Below, piece by piece: positions 1 through 9,118 of a DNA stretch of 64,000 nt (positions within the stretch are counted from its first letter, which is position 1; every line of letters begins with the position of its first letter). A program made the position numbers and the translations under genes. The stretch comes from Kosakonia oryziphila. GTDB taxonomy: Bacteria; Pseudomonadota; Gammaproteobacteria; Enterobacterales; Enterobacteriaceae. The notes beneath the pieces are model-generated. The model did no database searches. It saw nothing but the letters and a program-made list of their open reading frames with translations, and was not told the origin of the DNA. The DNA is taken from the NCBI RefSeq assembly GCF_900094795.1, contig NZ_FMBC01000012.1:35931-99930 (forward strand), in the 5' to 3' direction.

Positions 1-238
1 TGCGGCCGATAATCAGTTCCGTTAAGGCGGAAGAAGAGGCAATCGCACTGCCGCAGCCAAAGGTCTGAAACCCGGCCTCAAGAATGGTTTCATCTTGCGG
101 ATCCACTCGCAGCATCAGCCGTAACGCATCGCCACAGCTTAACGATCCCACATCACCCACGGCGTTGGCGTTTTCCACCACCCGTGCGTTACGGGGATTA
201 AAAAAATGATCTTTCACTTTCTCGGAGTAATTCCACAT
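1..238 (-). CDS. nifU: NifU Fe-S scaffold (5' part; gene runs off the left edge)
   Basis: Only the first 79 codons are present. They begin [12 protein letters not shown] and carry the IscU-like scaffold motifs LSCGDAL and TFGCGSA, which hold two of the three cysteines used to build transient Fe-S clusters. NifU assembles clusters for nitrogenase with sulfur from NifS. The ATG is the complement of 236-238. A sigma-54 promoter and two overlapping NifA sites lie upstream, so nifU heads its own transcript, as in Klebsiella. The rest of the gene is outside the window. Confidence 0.95.
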   Translation of the reverse strand, partial: MWNYSEKVKDHFFNPRNARVVENANAVGDVGSLSCGDALRLMLRVDPQDETILEAGFQTFGCGSAIASSSALTELIIGR

Positions 239-319
239 GCTTTTGGCTCCCAGTATGTATGACGGAACGCGCCGGAGCGCATTACACCGCGTCAATCAAC
301 AGCGTGTAATAGGGGGGAA

Positions 320-334
320 GCAAAAGCAGTACCA
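320..334 (-). promoter_or_regulatory. sigma-54 promoter of nifU
   Basis: The minus strand reads TGGTACTGCTTTTGC: the -24 GG and -12 GC are separated by exactly 10 bases. It lies about 80 bases upstream of the nifU start, and two UAS motifs lie about 80-100 bases further upstream. Confidence 0.88.
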
Positions 335-380
335 GAAAGTTAATTCTTTATATTTCAATGAGATGATTTTGTTGTCTGAC

Positions 381-410
381 ATAAAACTGCGAACTATGTC
401 GCAGTTTTAT
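381..410 (-). terminator. hairpin after nifX (candidate terminator)
   Basis: A perfect 12-bp inverted repeat (ATAAAACTGCGA / TCGCAGTTTTAT) with a 6-base loop lies 35 bases past the nifX stop. The foot of the stem is A/T-rich, so on the minus strand it ends in TTTTAT. No long U-tract follows, so termination is likely but not certain. Confidence 0.55.
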
Positions 411-434
411 GTTGGCTTTGTCACAGAGCTGACA
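410..434. promoter_or_regulatory. two overlapping NifA UAS for nifU
   Basis: Two TGT-N10-ACA motifs overlap: 410-425 (TGT TGGCTTTGTC ACA) and 419-434 (TGT CACAGAGCTG ACA). They are suitably placed upstream of the nifU -24/-12 element. The first overlaps the last base of the hairpin at 381-410. Confidence 0.75.
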
Positions 435-445
435 CAGAAAAGGAA

Positions 446-910
446 TTAGCGCTTATCCTCTTCCTGCCACTCATCCTCCTGCAGCAGGCGGGCAAAGCGA
501 TCGGGATTGCGGCTGCGCTCACTTCTTCGCTGCTCTTTGTCGTACCAGTAGTGTTGGATCTCCTGCAACAGCCCGACAATCGGCGTATCAGCCGGAACGC
601 GCACCGCGCGTACGCCGACCTGCAAAAGCTGGCGAAAAACCGTCTCACCGATCGCGACACAGTAGAGCGTCACGCAATCCTCCAGCGCGCTAATCCGGCT
701 GGTCAGCTTCTCCTGTTGATGACCGGGCAGTACCGTGAAATCCACCACCCGCAGCAGGGTAACGTCATCCTCTTTGACGCCGTACACCACCAGCCGCGGC
801 GTGGCGCCGAAATGCTGATCGACATGGTGGTAATCCGAACTGGCAAAGGCCACTCTCATCGACCATTCGCTGTCGCAGATGGTGCTGAATTGTCGGTTAA
901 CATGTTGCAT
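446..910 (-). CDS. nifX: NifX, FeMo-co precursor carrier
   Basis: The 154-residue product begins MQHVNRQFSTIC, and 154 is about the usual NifX length. NifX binds NifB-co/VK-cluster intermediates while FeMo-cofactor passes from NifB to NifEN. The fold is that of the dinitrogenase iron-molybdenum cofactor-binding family, seen here as MRVAFASSDYHHVDQHFG followed by the ALEDC segment. A longer in-frame extension upstream lies wholly inside nifN and was rejected; the ATG at 908-910 gives the family N-terminus. It overlaps the end of nifN by 14 bases, so the two are translationally coupled in nifENX. The C-terminal tail is highly charged. Confidence 0.93.
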   Translation of the reverse strand: MQHVNRQFSTICDSEWSMRVAFASSDYHHVDQHFGATPRLVVYGVKEDDVTLLRVVDFTVLPGHQQEKLTSRISALEDCVTLYCVAIGETVFRQLLQVGVRAVRVPADTPIVGLLQEIQHYWYDKEQRRSERSRNPDRFARLLQEDEWQEEDKR

Positions 911-2282
911 AGTCACCTTCCGAAGATGCGGGTTCGTAAAAACGCTGACGCAGCGGGGAGTGATAAGCGGCAAGATGATGGTGGCGATCGCGCTGCGCGT
1001 TTGCCAGCTCAAACAAGGTGTCGCGCATTCCGGCGTAACCCTGGCGCACGCGGCGAAATTCGCCCAGGCGGTCGAACAGGGGGAAACCGGCGCGCACCAG
1101 CGGAATGCCGAACTGCCCGGCCAAATCAGCGGCGTGAGAATTGGACACCAGCAGCGATGCAGGCGTTTCGCACAACAGATCCTGCATATCTTCCAGATCG
1201 CCGATGATGACTTTTTCAACCGGCAGATCCTGCAACCCTTTCTGACTCACTGGTGCCACCACCGGGCCGGGAACCATGCCCATATCGCGGGCGAAATCAC
1301 ACCAAGCGGCGAGCAGATCGCCCTCGGCAGCCAGCGCAACAGGTACGCCCTGCAACCACATATGACAATCGATCATCGCATCCTGCAACTGCCCGCGCTG
1401 GCGCTCGATCCACGCCGGAACGTCGCGCCCGGAGAGGCGTTTCAGTTGATGAATAAACGTATCGCACTGGCTCATGGTCATCAGGTGCGGCAGCGTGACC
1501 ACTTCCGCGTGGCTGCGCTGCGCCAGCAACTGAGCTGCGCGGGAGAGGGAAACGCCAATGGCGAAAGTGCCGAGGCTCTGTCCCATCTGCTCAATCAGCC
1601 GCAGGCTGCTGCCGCCCTGAGTAATCGGCGAGAAATCCCCACTGGCGAGATGACCGTCCAGCGACTGGGAGAGATCCGGCACAATCACCGGTTGCAGGCC
1701 AAATGCCTCGACATAACTGCGCAGCAGCTCCACGTCGCCCGGCGTCAGCAAATGGCTGAGCAGCAAGTTCACGCGGCGATTGCGCACACCCGGCTGCGGC
1801 TTTTCCGGCACCCACTGTTCAACCATGCTCTCCAGTACCGCGCTGTAGCCATTTTCCAGGCTGCCATAAAAATCCGGCGTGTTAACGGTCAGCAGCGCCA
1901 CCCCTTTATGGCGCGGAAATTCATCGCGGAACTGACGCACCACGCGCGAAATATCGCTGCCCTGGGCCTCGGAAAGGCCAGTGCTCAGCAGCACAATCGC
2001 TTTCGGGTTGTTACGTGAGCACAGCACATTCAGCGCAGTGAAGATGTTCTCATCGGCACCCATAATGGTGGATGTCGGGTCCATTGCTGTCGATTGCAGC
2101 GGGATCGGGTCGTGAAAATGCTGAATAAAAAAGACCTTCGCGAAGGCGCTACACCCCTGGGCACCATGAACCAGTGGAATGCTCTGTTCAAAGCCCATAC
2201 TTGCCAGAATCGCGCCCAGCGGTTGCCCACTTTTTACCGGGCTGACGGCCAGCGGTTTTTTACTGCGGATAATTTCTGCCAT
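897..2282 (-). CDS. nifN: NifN, FeMo-co biosynthesis scaffold beta subunit
   Basis: The 461-residue product is a full-length NifN. With NifE it forms the NifE2N2 scaffold, a NifDK look-alike on which the NifB-derived cluster matures before transfer to apo-dinitrogenase. It belongs to the oxidoreductase/nitrogenase component 1 family. Cys44 in HGAQGCSAF corresponds to a ligand of the P-cluster-like [4Fe-4S] cluster held between NifE and NifN. It starts 10 bases after the nifE stop and overlaps nifX, consistent with one nifENX transcript. No frameshift or truncation is visible. Confidence 0.96.
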   Translation of the reverse strand: MAEIIRSKKPLAVSPVKSGQPLGAILASMGFEQSIPLVHGAQGCSAFAKVFFIQHFHDPIPLQSTAMDPTSTIMGADENIFTALNVLCSRNNPKAIVLLSTGLSEAQGSDISRVVRQFRDEFPRHKGVALLTVNTPDFYGSLENGYSAVLESMVEQWVPEKPQPGVRNRRVNLLLSHLLTPGDVELLRSYVEAFGLQPVIVPDLSQSLDGHLASGDFSPITQGGSSLRLIEQMGQSLGTFAIGVSLSRAAQLLAQRSHAEVVTLPHLMTMSQCDTFIHQLKRLSGRDVPAWIERQRGQLQDAMIDCHMWLQGVPVALAAEGDLLAAWCDFARDMGMVPGPVVAPVSQKGLQDLPVEKVIIGDLEDMQDLLCETPASLLVSNSHAADLAGQFGIPLVRAGFPLFDRLGEFRRVRQGYAGMRDTLFELANAQRDRHHHLAAYHSPLRQRFYEPASSEGDYATC

Positions 2283-2292
2283 TGCGGGCTCC

Positions 2293-3666
2293 TTATTGCC
2301 ACGGGGCGCGGGAATGGGTTTGCGACCAGACCGGGCTTTCCATAGTCAGGCAGAGCTGTTCGGCCAGCGTGACAATGCCGCGGTAGCCAGCAAAGGCGTG
2401 CTCGCGCTCCTGATTAATATCGAGGAACGGCAGACGCGCCTTGTAGGCGGTATACATATTGCGTCCCCCGGCGATCATCATGTCCGCCTGATAGCGGTAA
2501 ACCACGTCCAGCAGCGAGCGGGCGTTACCTTCATCAAGCATCAGCGCGTCGGCACCCATCAATTCGCGGATGCGCTGTTTATCCTCTTCGGTGGATTTGC
2601 GTGTGCCGGTCGCCACCACTTCCATACCCAAGTCCTGGAGTGCTGAGACCACTGACCAGGATTTCACGCCGCCGGTATAGAGCAGCGCTTTGCGCCCGCG
2701 CAGGCGCTCGCGTAGCGGGGCCAGTGCCTGCTCTGTTTGTTGTTCTTCACGGGCAATGAGCTGTTCGGTGCGCTGCATCAGATCGCGGTCTCCGGTCAGC
2801 GTCGCCAGTTGACGCAGGGCGTCAGAAGTGGCACGTACGCCATAAAAACTGCCTTCAAACCACGGCGTGCCGTAGCGCTGTTGCAGCGAGCGGGCAACGT
2901 TGATCAGCGCTCTGGAACAGACCAGCATATTGACCTGCGCCCGGTGCAGCGTCTGGATTTCACTGAAGCGCCCGTCGCCGGAAAGGCTACCGAGCACGCG
3001 AATACCCAGTTCATCGAGCAGCGGCTGGATGTGCCAGAACTCCCCGGCAATATTGAATTCGCCAATCAGCCCGATATCGTGTCGGTGCGCCGGGGCAAAA
3101 GGGGTATCTTCCGGCCACGGCGCGGGTTCACGCCCGCCAATCACCTTTTTCACCATTACTTCACCGGCCAGCCGGTTGCCGAGATTTTTGCTGCCGTAAA
3201 AACCGGCGACATCAACAGCAATCACCGGTACGCCGATGGCGGTTTCTGCCGCCTGACAGACGGCCTCGATATCGTCACCCTCCATCGCGGGTACGCAGGT
3301 GTTATAGATAAAAACGGCGGCCGGGTGGTAACGGTTGACGATATGACGCACAGCATGGAACAGGCGGCGCTCGCCGCGCCCCATGATCACATCCTGTTCG
3401 CTCAGGTCGGTGGTAAAACCCAATCGGTTGATCGCCGGGCCAGAGCTGAAACTGCCCCGGTTATCCCATGAGCTACCGGTACAACCAATGGGGCCGTGTA
3501 CCAAGTGGGCAACATCGGAGAGTGGCAGCAGGGTGATCTGCGCACCGTCAAAGGCGCAGCCGCCCGCTGTTGCGCCGGGTTTCGGCGCGCTACAGCCGGA
3601 TTTCTGTTTATGGTTGTGCTCGCAGGCAGGTTCATCGAGCAAAGCCAGGATCTCGTTCCCCTTCAT
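2293..3666 (-). CDS. nifE: NifE, FeMo-co biosynthesis scaffold alpha subunit
   Basis: The 457-residue product starts [17 protein letters not shown], the typical NifE N-terminus; a longer in-frame extension overlaps the promoter and was rejected. Cys37, Cys62 (HGPIGCTG) and Cys124 ([12 protein letters not shown]) correspond to the NifE ligands of the P-cluster-like site in NifEN. The protein pairs with NifN for FeMo-co maturation. Its own sigma-54 promoter and a NifA UAS sit in the 156-base gap after nifY, so nifENX forms a transcription unit separate from nifHDKTY. Confidence 0.96.
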   Translation of the reverse strand: MKGNEILALLDEPACEHNHKQKSGCSAPKPGATAGGCAFDGAQITLLPLSDVAHLVHGPIGCTGSSWDNRGSFSSGPAINRLGFTTDLSEQDVIMGRGERRLFHAVRHIVNRYHPAAVFIYNTCVPAMEGDDIEAVCQAAETAIGVPVIAVDVAGFYGSKNLGNRLAGEVMVKKVIGGREPAPWPEDTPFAPAHRHDIGLIGEFNIAGEFWHIQPLLDELGIRVLGSLSGDGRFSEIQTLHRAQVNMLVCSRALINVARSLQQRYGTPWFEGSFYGVRATSDALRQLATLTGDRDLMQRTEQLIAREEQQTEQALAPLRERLRGRKALLYTGGVKSWSVVSALQDLGMEVVATGTRKSTEEDKQRIRELMGADALMLDEGNARSLLDVVYRYQADMMIAGGRNMYTAYKARLPFLDINQEREHAFAGYRGIVTLAEQLCLTMESPVWSQTHSRAPWQ

Positions 3667-3702
3667 CTTCACCTCATCATCTGGTTGGGTTGTAGCAGAA
3701 GG

Positions 3703-3718
3703 TGCAATTCGCGAGCCA
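3703..3718 (-). promoter_or_regulatory. sigma-54 promoter of nifENX
   Basis: The minus strand reads TGGCTCGCGAATTGCA, with GG-N10-GC spacing. It is very close to the Klebsiella nifE promoter as I remember it and lies 37 bases before the nifE ATG. Confidence 0.9.
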
Positions 3719-3751
3719 GTAATGAGTGATTGATTTTTAAGAGAAAAAAAG

Positions 3752-3767
3752 TGTCGGTTTTGCAACA
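3752..3767. promoter_or_regulatory. NifA UAS for nifENX
   Basis: TGT CGGTTTTGCA ACA fits TGT-N10-ACA exactly. It is only about 35 bases upstream of the -24 element, closer than usual for an enhancer site. Confidence 0.6.
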
Positions 3768-3794
3768 AAGCAGACAATTGGCGCAATGTTCACG

Positions 3795-3818
3795 CAAAAA
3801 AAATCCCCCGAAGGGGAT
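3795..3818 (-). terminator. terminator of nifHDKTY
   Basis: On the minus strand a 6-bp ATCCCC/GGGGAT stem with a TTCG tetraloop is followed by a run of eight or nine T. It starts just after the nifY stop: a textbook intrinsic terminator. Confidence 0.92.
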
Positions 3819-3822
3819 GGAT

Positions 3823-4485
3823 TCAGAACACCCGTTCTTCCAGCGGGTTGGCGCGCTCAAGGCGTTTTGCCAGCCACGGCGGCAACTGCCCGTTGAGGAG
3901 CGTTTTGATGGCGTCGCATTGCGAGGTGATGGTCTGGCCGGGGGCAACTTTCATCGGATGGATATTGTGGCGGATCAGGCGGGCAGCGGCGGGGCCGCCA
4001 ACGGCTTCGCAAAACAGCAGATGGCAATCGCTGAGCAGTTGCGCGCGGCTCTCGTTGGGCTCTTTGTCCTCGGGGCTGGCGGCGTAGCGGCGTAAGTCAT
4101 ACAGCCAGCCGCCCTGGTCATCAAAGGCATAAATAAAAAAAAGCCGCCCCTGACCAAAATGGCCATTGATTGCCAGCCCATCCTGCGAGCAGAAAGCGAC
4201 AATCAACTGCGGGCGGCGCGCCGCGTGGTTGCTCACCCGCAAATGGGCGGGTAGTTCGCCGTTCAGGCACGCTTTCACCCGCGCCCAGCGACCGGCGGAC
4301 ATTAATGCTTCCTCATGAGGAAAGCGCTGCTCCAGATGGCGTTGATCCAGCGAGGCCAGCAATTCCGGCGTCAGCACCTCATCACAGTCGCCGGTCAGCC
4401 ACGCCATTATTTGCGCAGGTTGCAGTTCCGGCAGCGCCTGGAACAGCGCCAGCATCCGCCAGAAAAGGGTATCGTTGTCGGACAT
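3823..4485 (-). CDS. nifY: NifY, apo-dinitrogenase accessory protein
   Basis: The 220-residue product begins MSDNDTLFWRMLALFQ and has the NifY length. The C-terminal half (about residues 90-200) is a NifX/NifB-type cofactor-binding domain, with the segment IVAFCSQDGLAINGHFGQG, and the N-terminal half is helical. NifY associates with apo-NifDK and is thought to stabilise it or help FeMo-co insertion. It is the last gene of nifHDKTY, 11 bases after nifT and directly before the terminator. Confidence 0.92.
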   Translation of the reverse strand: MSDNDTLFWRMLALFQALPELQPAQIMAWLTGDCDEVLTPELLASLDQRHLEQRFPHEEALMSAGRWARVKACLNGELPAHLRVSNHAARRPQLIVAFCSQDGLAINGHFGQGRLFFIYAFDDQGGWLYDLRRYAASPEDKEPNESRAQLLSDCHLLFCEAVGGPAAARLIRHNIHPMKVAPGQTITSQCDAIKTLLNGQLPPWLAKRLERANPLEERVF

Positions 4486-4496
4486 GGCTTATCTCC

Positions 4497-4715
4497 TTAT
4501 AGCAGGGCGTCACGGGTGGCGCGCAGACTAATGGGAAATGAGGGCCGTCCCGGTTGCAGATTGACGTAATAGCGGCGACCACCCTCAAGAGAAATTGCAC
4601 CGCCCCAGCGTTCCGGGGAGTCGTGCTCAACGTCCAGGATTTTCGCTTCCAGATCCTGTTTGGCGATATAACAGTAGAGATCCGCGCCGCGCTGGCGAAT
4701 AGTAACGACCGGCAT
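4497..4715 (-). CDS. nifT: NifT, small nif protein
   Basis: The 72-residue protein begins MPVVTIRQRGADLYCYIAKQ, and the length matches NifT/FixU. Its exact role is unknown; Klebsiella mutants are reported to have little phenotype. An earlier in-frame start would add eight residues and ignore the strong GGGAGG ribosome site just before the ATG at 4713-4715, so that ATG was chosen. It lies between nifK and nifY, with a hairpin on its upstream side. Confidence 0.9.
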   Translation of the reverse strand: MPVVTIRQRGADLYCYIAKQDLEAKILDVEHDSPERWGGAISLEGGRRYYVNLQPGRPSFPISLRATRDALL

Positions 4716-4727
4716 AGTGCCTCCCTG

Positions 4728-4748
4728 AGCCCCGCGCAAGGCGGGGCT
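4728..4748 (-). other. intercistronic hairpin between nifK and nifT
   Basis: AGCCCCGC and GCGGGGCT form a perfect 8-bp stem with a 5-base loop, 8 bases past the nifK stop and just before the nifT ribosome site. No U-tract follows. It could stabilise the 3' end of nifHDK mRNA or damp read-through into nifTY. Confidence 0.6.
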
Positions 4749-4756
4749 GTGATGGT

Positions 4757-6319
4757 TTAACGGATAAGATCGAAGCTGTAGTCAGTTTTGCCGAGCTTGA
4801 TGGTCTCTCTGTCGACTTTCTCCAGCACCGCATTGACCAGCGTGGTGAGGATACTCATGGCCCCCTCGTAACCCCAGGTAGTCTGGCGGTGCAGATGATG
4901 GCGATCGAACAGTGGGAACCCCAGGCGGATCAGCGGCACTTCAAACTGCTCACCCTTCGCCAGCGTATCGCGCTGGATAAACTTGGCGTAGGAGTTGCCG
5001 ATCATAAAGTCCGGCTGACGGGTAAACATCAGCGAGCGGAAATGCCACAGATCGCAGTTGATAAAGACTTCGCTCTCTTTCCCGTATGGCGAGGCGTCGA
5101 GCATTTTCTTCATCGCTTTTTGCCAGCGTTTGCTGCCGTTATGACACAGGATAACCGTCGGTTCGCAGCCCAGTTCCAGCAGGAAGCGGGTCAGTCCCAT
5201 GACAAAATCCGGGTCGCCAAACAGGCCGAATTTCTTGCCGTGTAGCCAGGTATGGGAGTCGAGCATCATATCCACCAGCCGTCCACGTTCCAGCGCTAAG
5301 CTATCCGGAATGGCTTTGCCGGTTAACTGGCTTACTGTCATCAGCAGTTCATCTGTTCCGGCCAGCCCCATCGGGATTTGCACCTCGGTGGCGGGTTGGT
5401 TCCAGCTTTCCTGCACCACTTTTTTGCTTTTCACCAGTTGCCAGGGTTGCAGCAGCAGGGTATCGATAGCGTCAGGCGCTTCGCGCATCTCCTGCTGGGT
5501 CGTGCCGCCAGCGTACATGTGATAATGCCCGTCTGCTGGCGTATCCAGCACTTCGGAGGGATCGGAAAGCAGGCTGCACGGCACCTCCATTTGCGCCATC
5601 ATGCGTTTCAGTACGCGGAAATTGCCGAGATAAGTTTCAAATCCGCTGACCAGATTGATACGCGGTAACTTGCCCGGTTGCCCGCTGTAATCGGCAGTAA
5701 AAGTACGGGCGAAGCCCTCAAACATATTGTCCCAGCCGGTGATATGACTGCCGATAAAGCTTGGTGTGTGCGCGTAAGGCACCTGGATTGCCGCGTCGAC
5801 AAAGCCATCTTTTTTGGCGTTAGCAATAAACGCCTGGAGATCGTCGCCGATGACTTCCGCCATACAGGTGGTAGAGACGGCAATGATTTCCGGTTTGTAG
5901 AGGGCACTGGCGTTCTGCAACCCGGTGTTCAGGTTGTTGTTGCCGCCGAATACTGCCGCATCTTCCGTCATCGAGTCAGAAACACAGGCAATCGGCTCTT
6001 TAAAGTGACGGTTAAAATAGGTGCGGAAATAGGCTACGCACCCCTGGGAGCCGTGAACATACGGCAGCGTATTGGCAAAGCCCAGCGCGCAAAGTACCGC
6101 GCCCAGCGGCTGGCAGGCTTTGGCCGGATCGATTGTCAGCGCTTCGCGTTGAAAGTTAAGCGCTTCATACTCTGCCGTGGTGGTCCATTGAAAGACCTCC
6201 TGCACGCGCGCCGGATCGTGGGCCTCTTCCAGTTGCCGTTTATCTTTAAACAGCATCTGGTACGCACCCTGTTCAAACAGCGGATGACAGTTTTGAATTT
6301 TCTCAGCACTTTGGCTCAT
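4757..6319 (-). CDS. nifK: NifK, MoFe protein beta subunit
   Basis: The 520-residue product starts MSQSAEKIQN; a seven-residue upstream extension was rejected because the family starts here. NifK pairs with NifD in the alpha2beta2 dinitrogenase. The P-cluster ligands Cys69 (DPAKACQ), Cys94 (SQGCVAY) and Cys152 (STTCMAE) are present. It follows nifD by 55 bases. The extended N-terminal region that covers the alpha subunit in the Klebsiella/Azotobacter type is intact. Confidence 0.98.
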   Translation of the reverse strand: MSQSAEKIQNCHPLFEQGAYQMLFKDKRQLEEAHDPARVQEVFQWTTTAEYEALNFQREALTIDPAKACQPLGAVLCALGFANTLPYVHGSQGCVAYFRTYFNRHFKEPIACVSDSMTEDAAVFGGNNNLNTGLQNASALYKPEIIAVSTTCMAEVIGDDLQAFIANAKKDGFVDAAIQVPYAHTPSFIGSHITGWDNMFEGFARTFTADYSGQPGKLPRINLVSGFETYLGNFRVLKRMMAQMEVPCSLLSDPSEVLDTPADGHYHMYAGGTTQQEMREAPDAIDTLLLQPWQLVKSKKVVQESWNQPATEVQIPMGLAGTDELLMTVSQLTGKAIPDSLALERGRLVDMMLDSHTWLHGKKFGLFGDPDFVMGLTRFLLELGCEPTVILCHNGSKRWQKAMKKMLDASPYGKESEVFINCDLWHFRSLMFTRQPDFMIGNSYAKFIQRDTLAKGEQFEVPLIRLGFPLFDRHHLHRQTTWGYEGAMSILTTLVNAVLEKVDRETIKLGKTDYSFDLIR

Positions 6320-6374
6320 GGTGTTCTCCTCCCGCGCCACAAATCGGTGAACAGACGGGATAGCAGGATTAAAA

Positions 6375-7823
6375 TCAGGCGGATTTCAGCCACGGCGCGG
6401 TCAACTGGCCCCACGCGGGGTTGTTGATCGTCATATCCATATCGCGGGCGAAGATGGCAAAGCCGTCATAACCGTGATAGGGGCCGGAGTAATCCCAGGA
6501 GTGCATCTGGCGAAATGGCACCCCCATTTTCTGGAAGATGTACTTTTCTTTAATGCCGGAGCCGATCAGATCCGGCTTCAGCGCTTTGACAAAGGCTTCC
6601 AGTTCATAACTGCTGGCATCATCGAACAGCAAAGTGCCTTCTTTCAGATCCGGCAGGGTGCGGTCATAGTCATCGTTATGGGCAAATTCATAACCCGCAG
6701 CGATAATTTCCATCCCCAAATCTTCATAAGCACCAATCACATGACGAGGACGTAAGCCGCCCATATAAAGCAGTACTTTGCGGCCTTCCAGACGCGGACG
6801 GTATTTGGCGATGATGGCGTCGTTCTGCGCCTGATATTTGGCGATCACCGCTTCGGCGTTGGCGCGAATGGTGTCATCAAACATATCGGCGATTTTGCGC
6901 AACGACTCGGCGACTTTGGTCGGGCCGAAGAAGTTGTACTCCATCCACGGAATACCGTGTTTCTCCTCCATATGGCGGGAGATGTAGTTCATTGAGCGGT
7001 AGCAGTGCACAAGGTTGAGTTTGACGAACGGCGTGTTCTCCATCTCAACCAGCGTGCCGTCGCCGGACCACTGCGCCACCACGCGCAGGCCCATCTCTTC
7101 GAGCAAAATGCGCGACGCCCAGGCATCGCCACCGATGTTGTAATCACCGATGATCGCCACGTCATAAGGGCCAGCCTCAAACGGCTTACCTTCGCGGTTA
7201 TCCAGTACCCAGTCGCGGATCACGTCGTTGGCGATGTGGTGGCCGAGTGACTGGGAAACGCCGCGAAAGCCTTCGCATCGCACCGGAATGACCGGTTTAT
7301 TGATGGCTTTGCGGCTGGCGTTAGCGACGGCTTCAATGTCGTCGCCAATCAGGCCTACCGGGCATTCGGACTGAATGGAGATCCCTTTGGTCAGCGGGAA
7401 CAGCGTCTCCATCTCTTCAATCAGTTTGGTCAGTTTTTTATCGCCGCCAAACACGATATCGCGCTCCTGAAAATCGGAGGTGAAGTTGAGCGTACCGAAA
7501 CTATCGACACCACTGACGCCGGTGTAGTAGTTACGTCGCCCGGCGCGGGAGTATTGACCGCAGCCGACCGGGCCGTGGGAGATATGGGCCATATCTTTGA
7601 TCGGCCCGAATACCACCCCTTTAGAACCGGCGTAAGAGCAACCGCGTACGGTCATCACGCCGGGCTGCGACTTACGGTTGGAGATGATGCATTTCCCGAC
7701 GCTTTCCATCTCCGGGTCGCTCACCATCATGTGCTTTCTGCGTTCTTTGCGCGTTTTTTCCGGAAAGATCTCCAGCACTTCCTGGATGATCTCCAGATTA
7801 CGTTCGCCAGTTGCATTGCTCAT
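6375..7823 (-). CDS. nifD: NifD, MoFe protein alpha subunit
   Basis: The 482-residue catalytic subunit carries the FeMo-cofactor where N2 is reduced. All key residues can be placed: P-cluster Cys62, Cys88 and Cys154; FeMo-co ligands Cys274 (LVHCYRS) and His441 ([10 protein letters not shown]); and active-site Arg96, Gln191 and His195. It lacks the long insertion of the clostridial type. It follows nifH by 27 bases in the nifHDKTY operon. The start ATG at 7821-7823 gives [13 protein letters not shown], the expected N-terminus. Confidence 0.98.
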   Translation of the reverse strand: MSNATGERNLEIIQEVLEIFPEKTRKERRKHMMVSDPEMESVGKCIISNRKSQPGVMTVRGCSYAGSKGVVFGPIKDMAHISHGPVGCGQYSRAGRRNYYTGVSGVDSFGTLNFTSDFQERDIVFGGDKKLTKLIEEMETLFPLTKGISIQSECPVGLIGDDIEAVANASRKAINKPVIPVRCEGFRGVSQSLGHHIANDVIRDWVLDNREGKPFEAGPYDVAIIGDYNIGGDAWASRILLEEMGLRVVAQWSGDGTLVEMENTPFVKLNLVHCYRSMNYISRHMEEKHGIPWMEYNFFGPTKVAESLRKIADMFDDTIRANAEAVIAKYQAQNDAIIAKYRPRLEGRKVLLYMGGLRPRHVIGAYEDLGMEIIAAGYEFAHNDDYDRTLPDLKEGTLLFDDASSYELEAFVKALKPDLIGSGIKEKYIFQKMGVPFRQMHSWDYSGPYHGYDGFAIFARDMDMTINNPAWGQLTAPWLKSA

Positions 7824-7850
7824 AGTCGTCTTCCTGTTGGCGGGCGTGCA

Positions 7851-8801
<951 letters not shown>

Positions 8802-8890
8802 CTATTTTATTTAATTTATTGATTTTTAATGATTTTGTATTTTCTCTGCCGCAAAAGTAGAGACAAAGAGTAAACAATCGCCTTACCAAT

Positions 8891-8906
8891 TGTTCGAAAC
8901 AGAACA
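8891..8906. promoter_or_regulatory. NifA UAS, nifH side
   Basis: TGT TCGAAACAGA ACA lies about 95 bases upstream of the nifH -24 element. It sits in a wider palindrome, AATTGTTC...GAACAATT (8889-8910). Confidence 0.88.
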
Positions 8907-8960
8907 ATTCCGCACATCGTTTCTATACCTCTGGAGACAACCCACGGCGGTGCGACACTT

Positions 8961-8976
8961 TGTCGGCAGTTCAACA
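8961..8976. promoter_or_regulatory. NifA UAS, nifJ side
   Basis: TGT CGGCAGTTCA ACA lies about 85 bases upstream of the nifJ -24 element. Confidence 0.85.
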
Positions 8977-9060
8977 GGATGTCGTGTCTGCTGTCTTGTT
9001 TCATGCAACCGTTTTGTCGTTATTTCCTTTAATGCTTTGTTTATAAAGAGATAAATGAGC

Positions 9061-9076
9061 TGGCACAGGCTGTGCA
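9061..9076 (+). promoter_or_regulatory. sigma-54 promoter of nifJ
   Basis: TGGCACAGGCTGTGCA has the consensus TGGCAC -24 element with GG-N10-GC spacing. It lies 43 bases before the nifJ ATG, and a GAGG ribosome site follows at 9107-9110. Confidence 0.93.
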
Positions 9077-9118
9077 ACGGCGTCAGGGAGATGACCTCTT
9101 ACAGTCGAGGAATGTGCA

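Noticed and set aside
879..2018. 379-codon plus-strand open frame across nifN
   Set aside because: It is antisense to nifN with no family features; it arises from codon bias in nifN.
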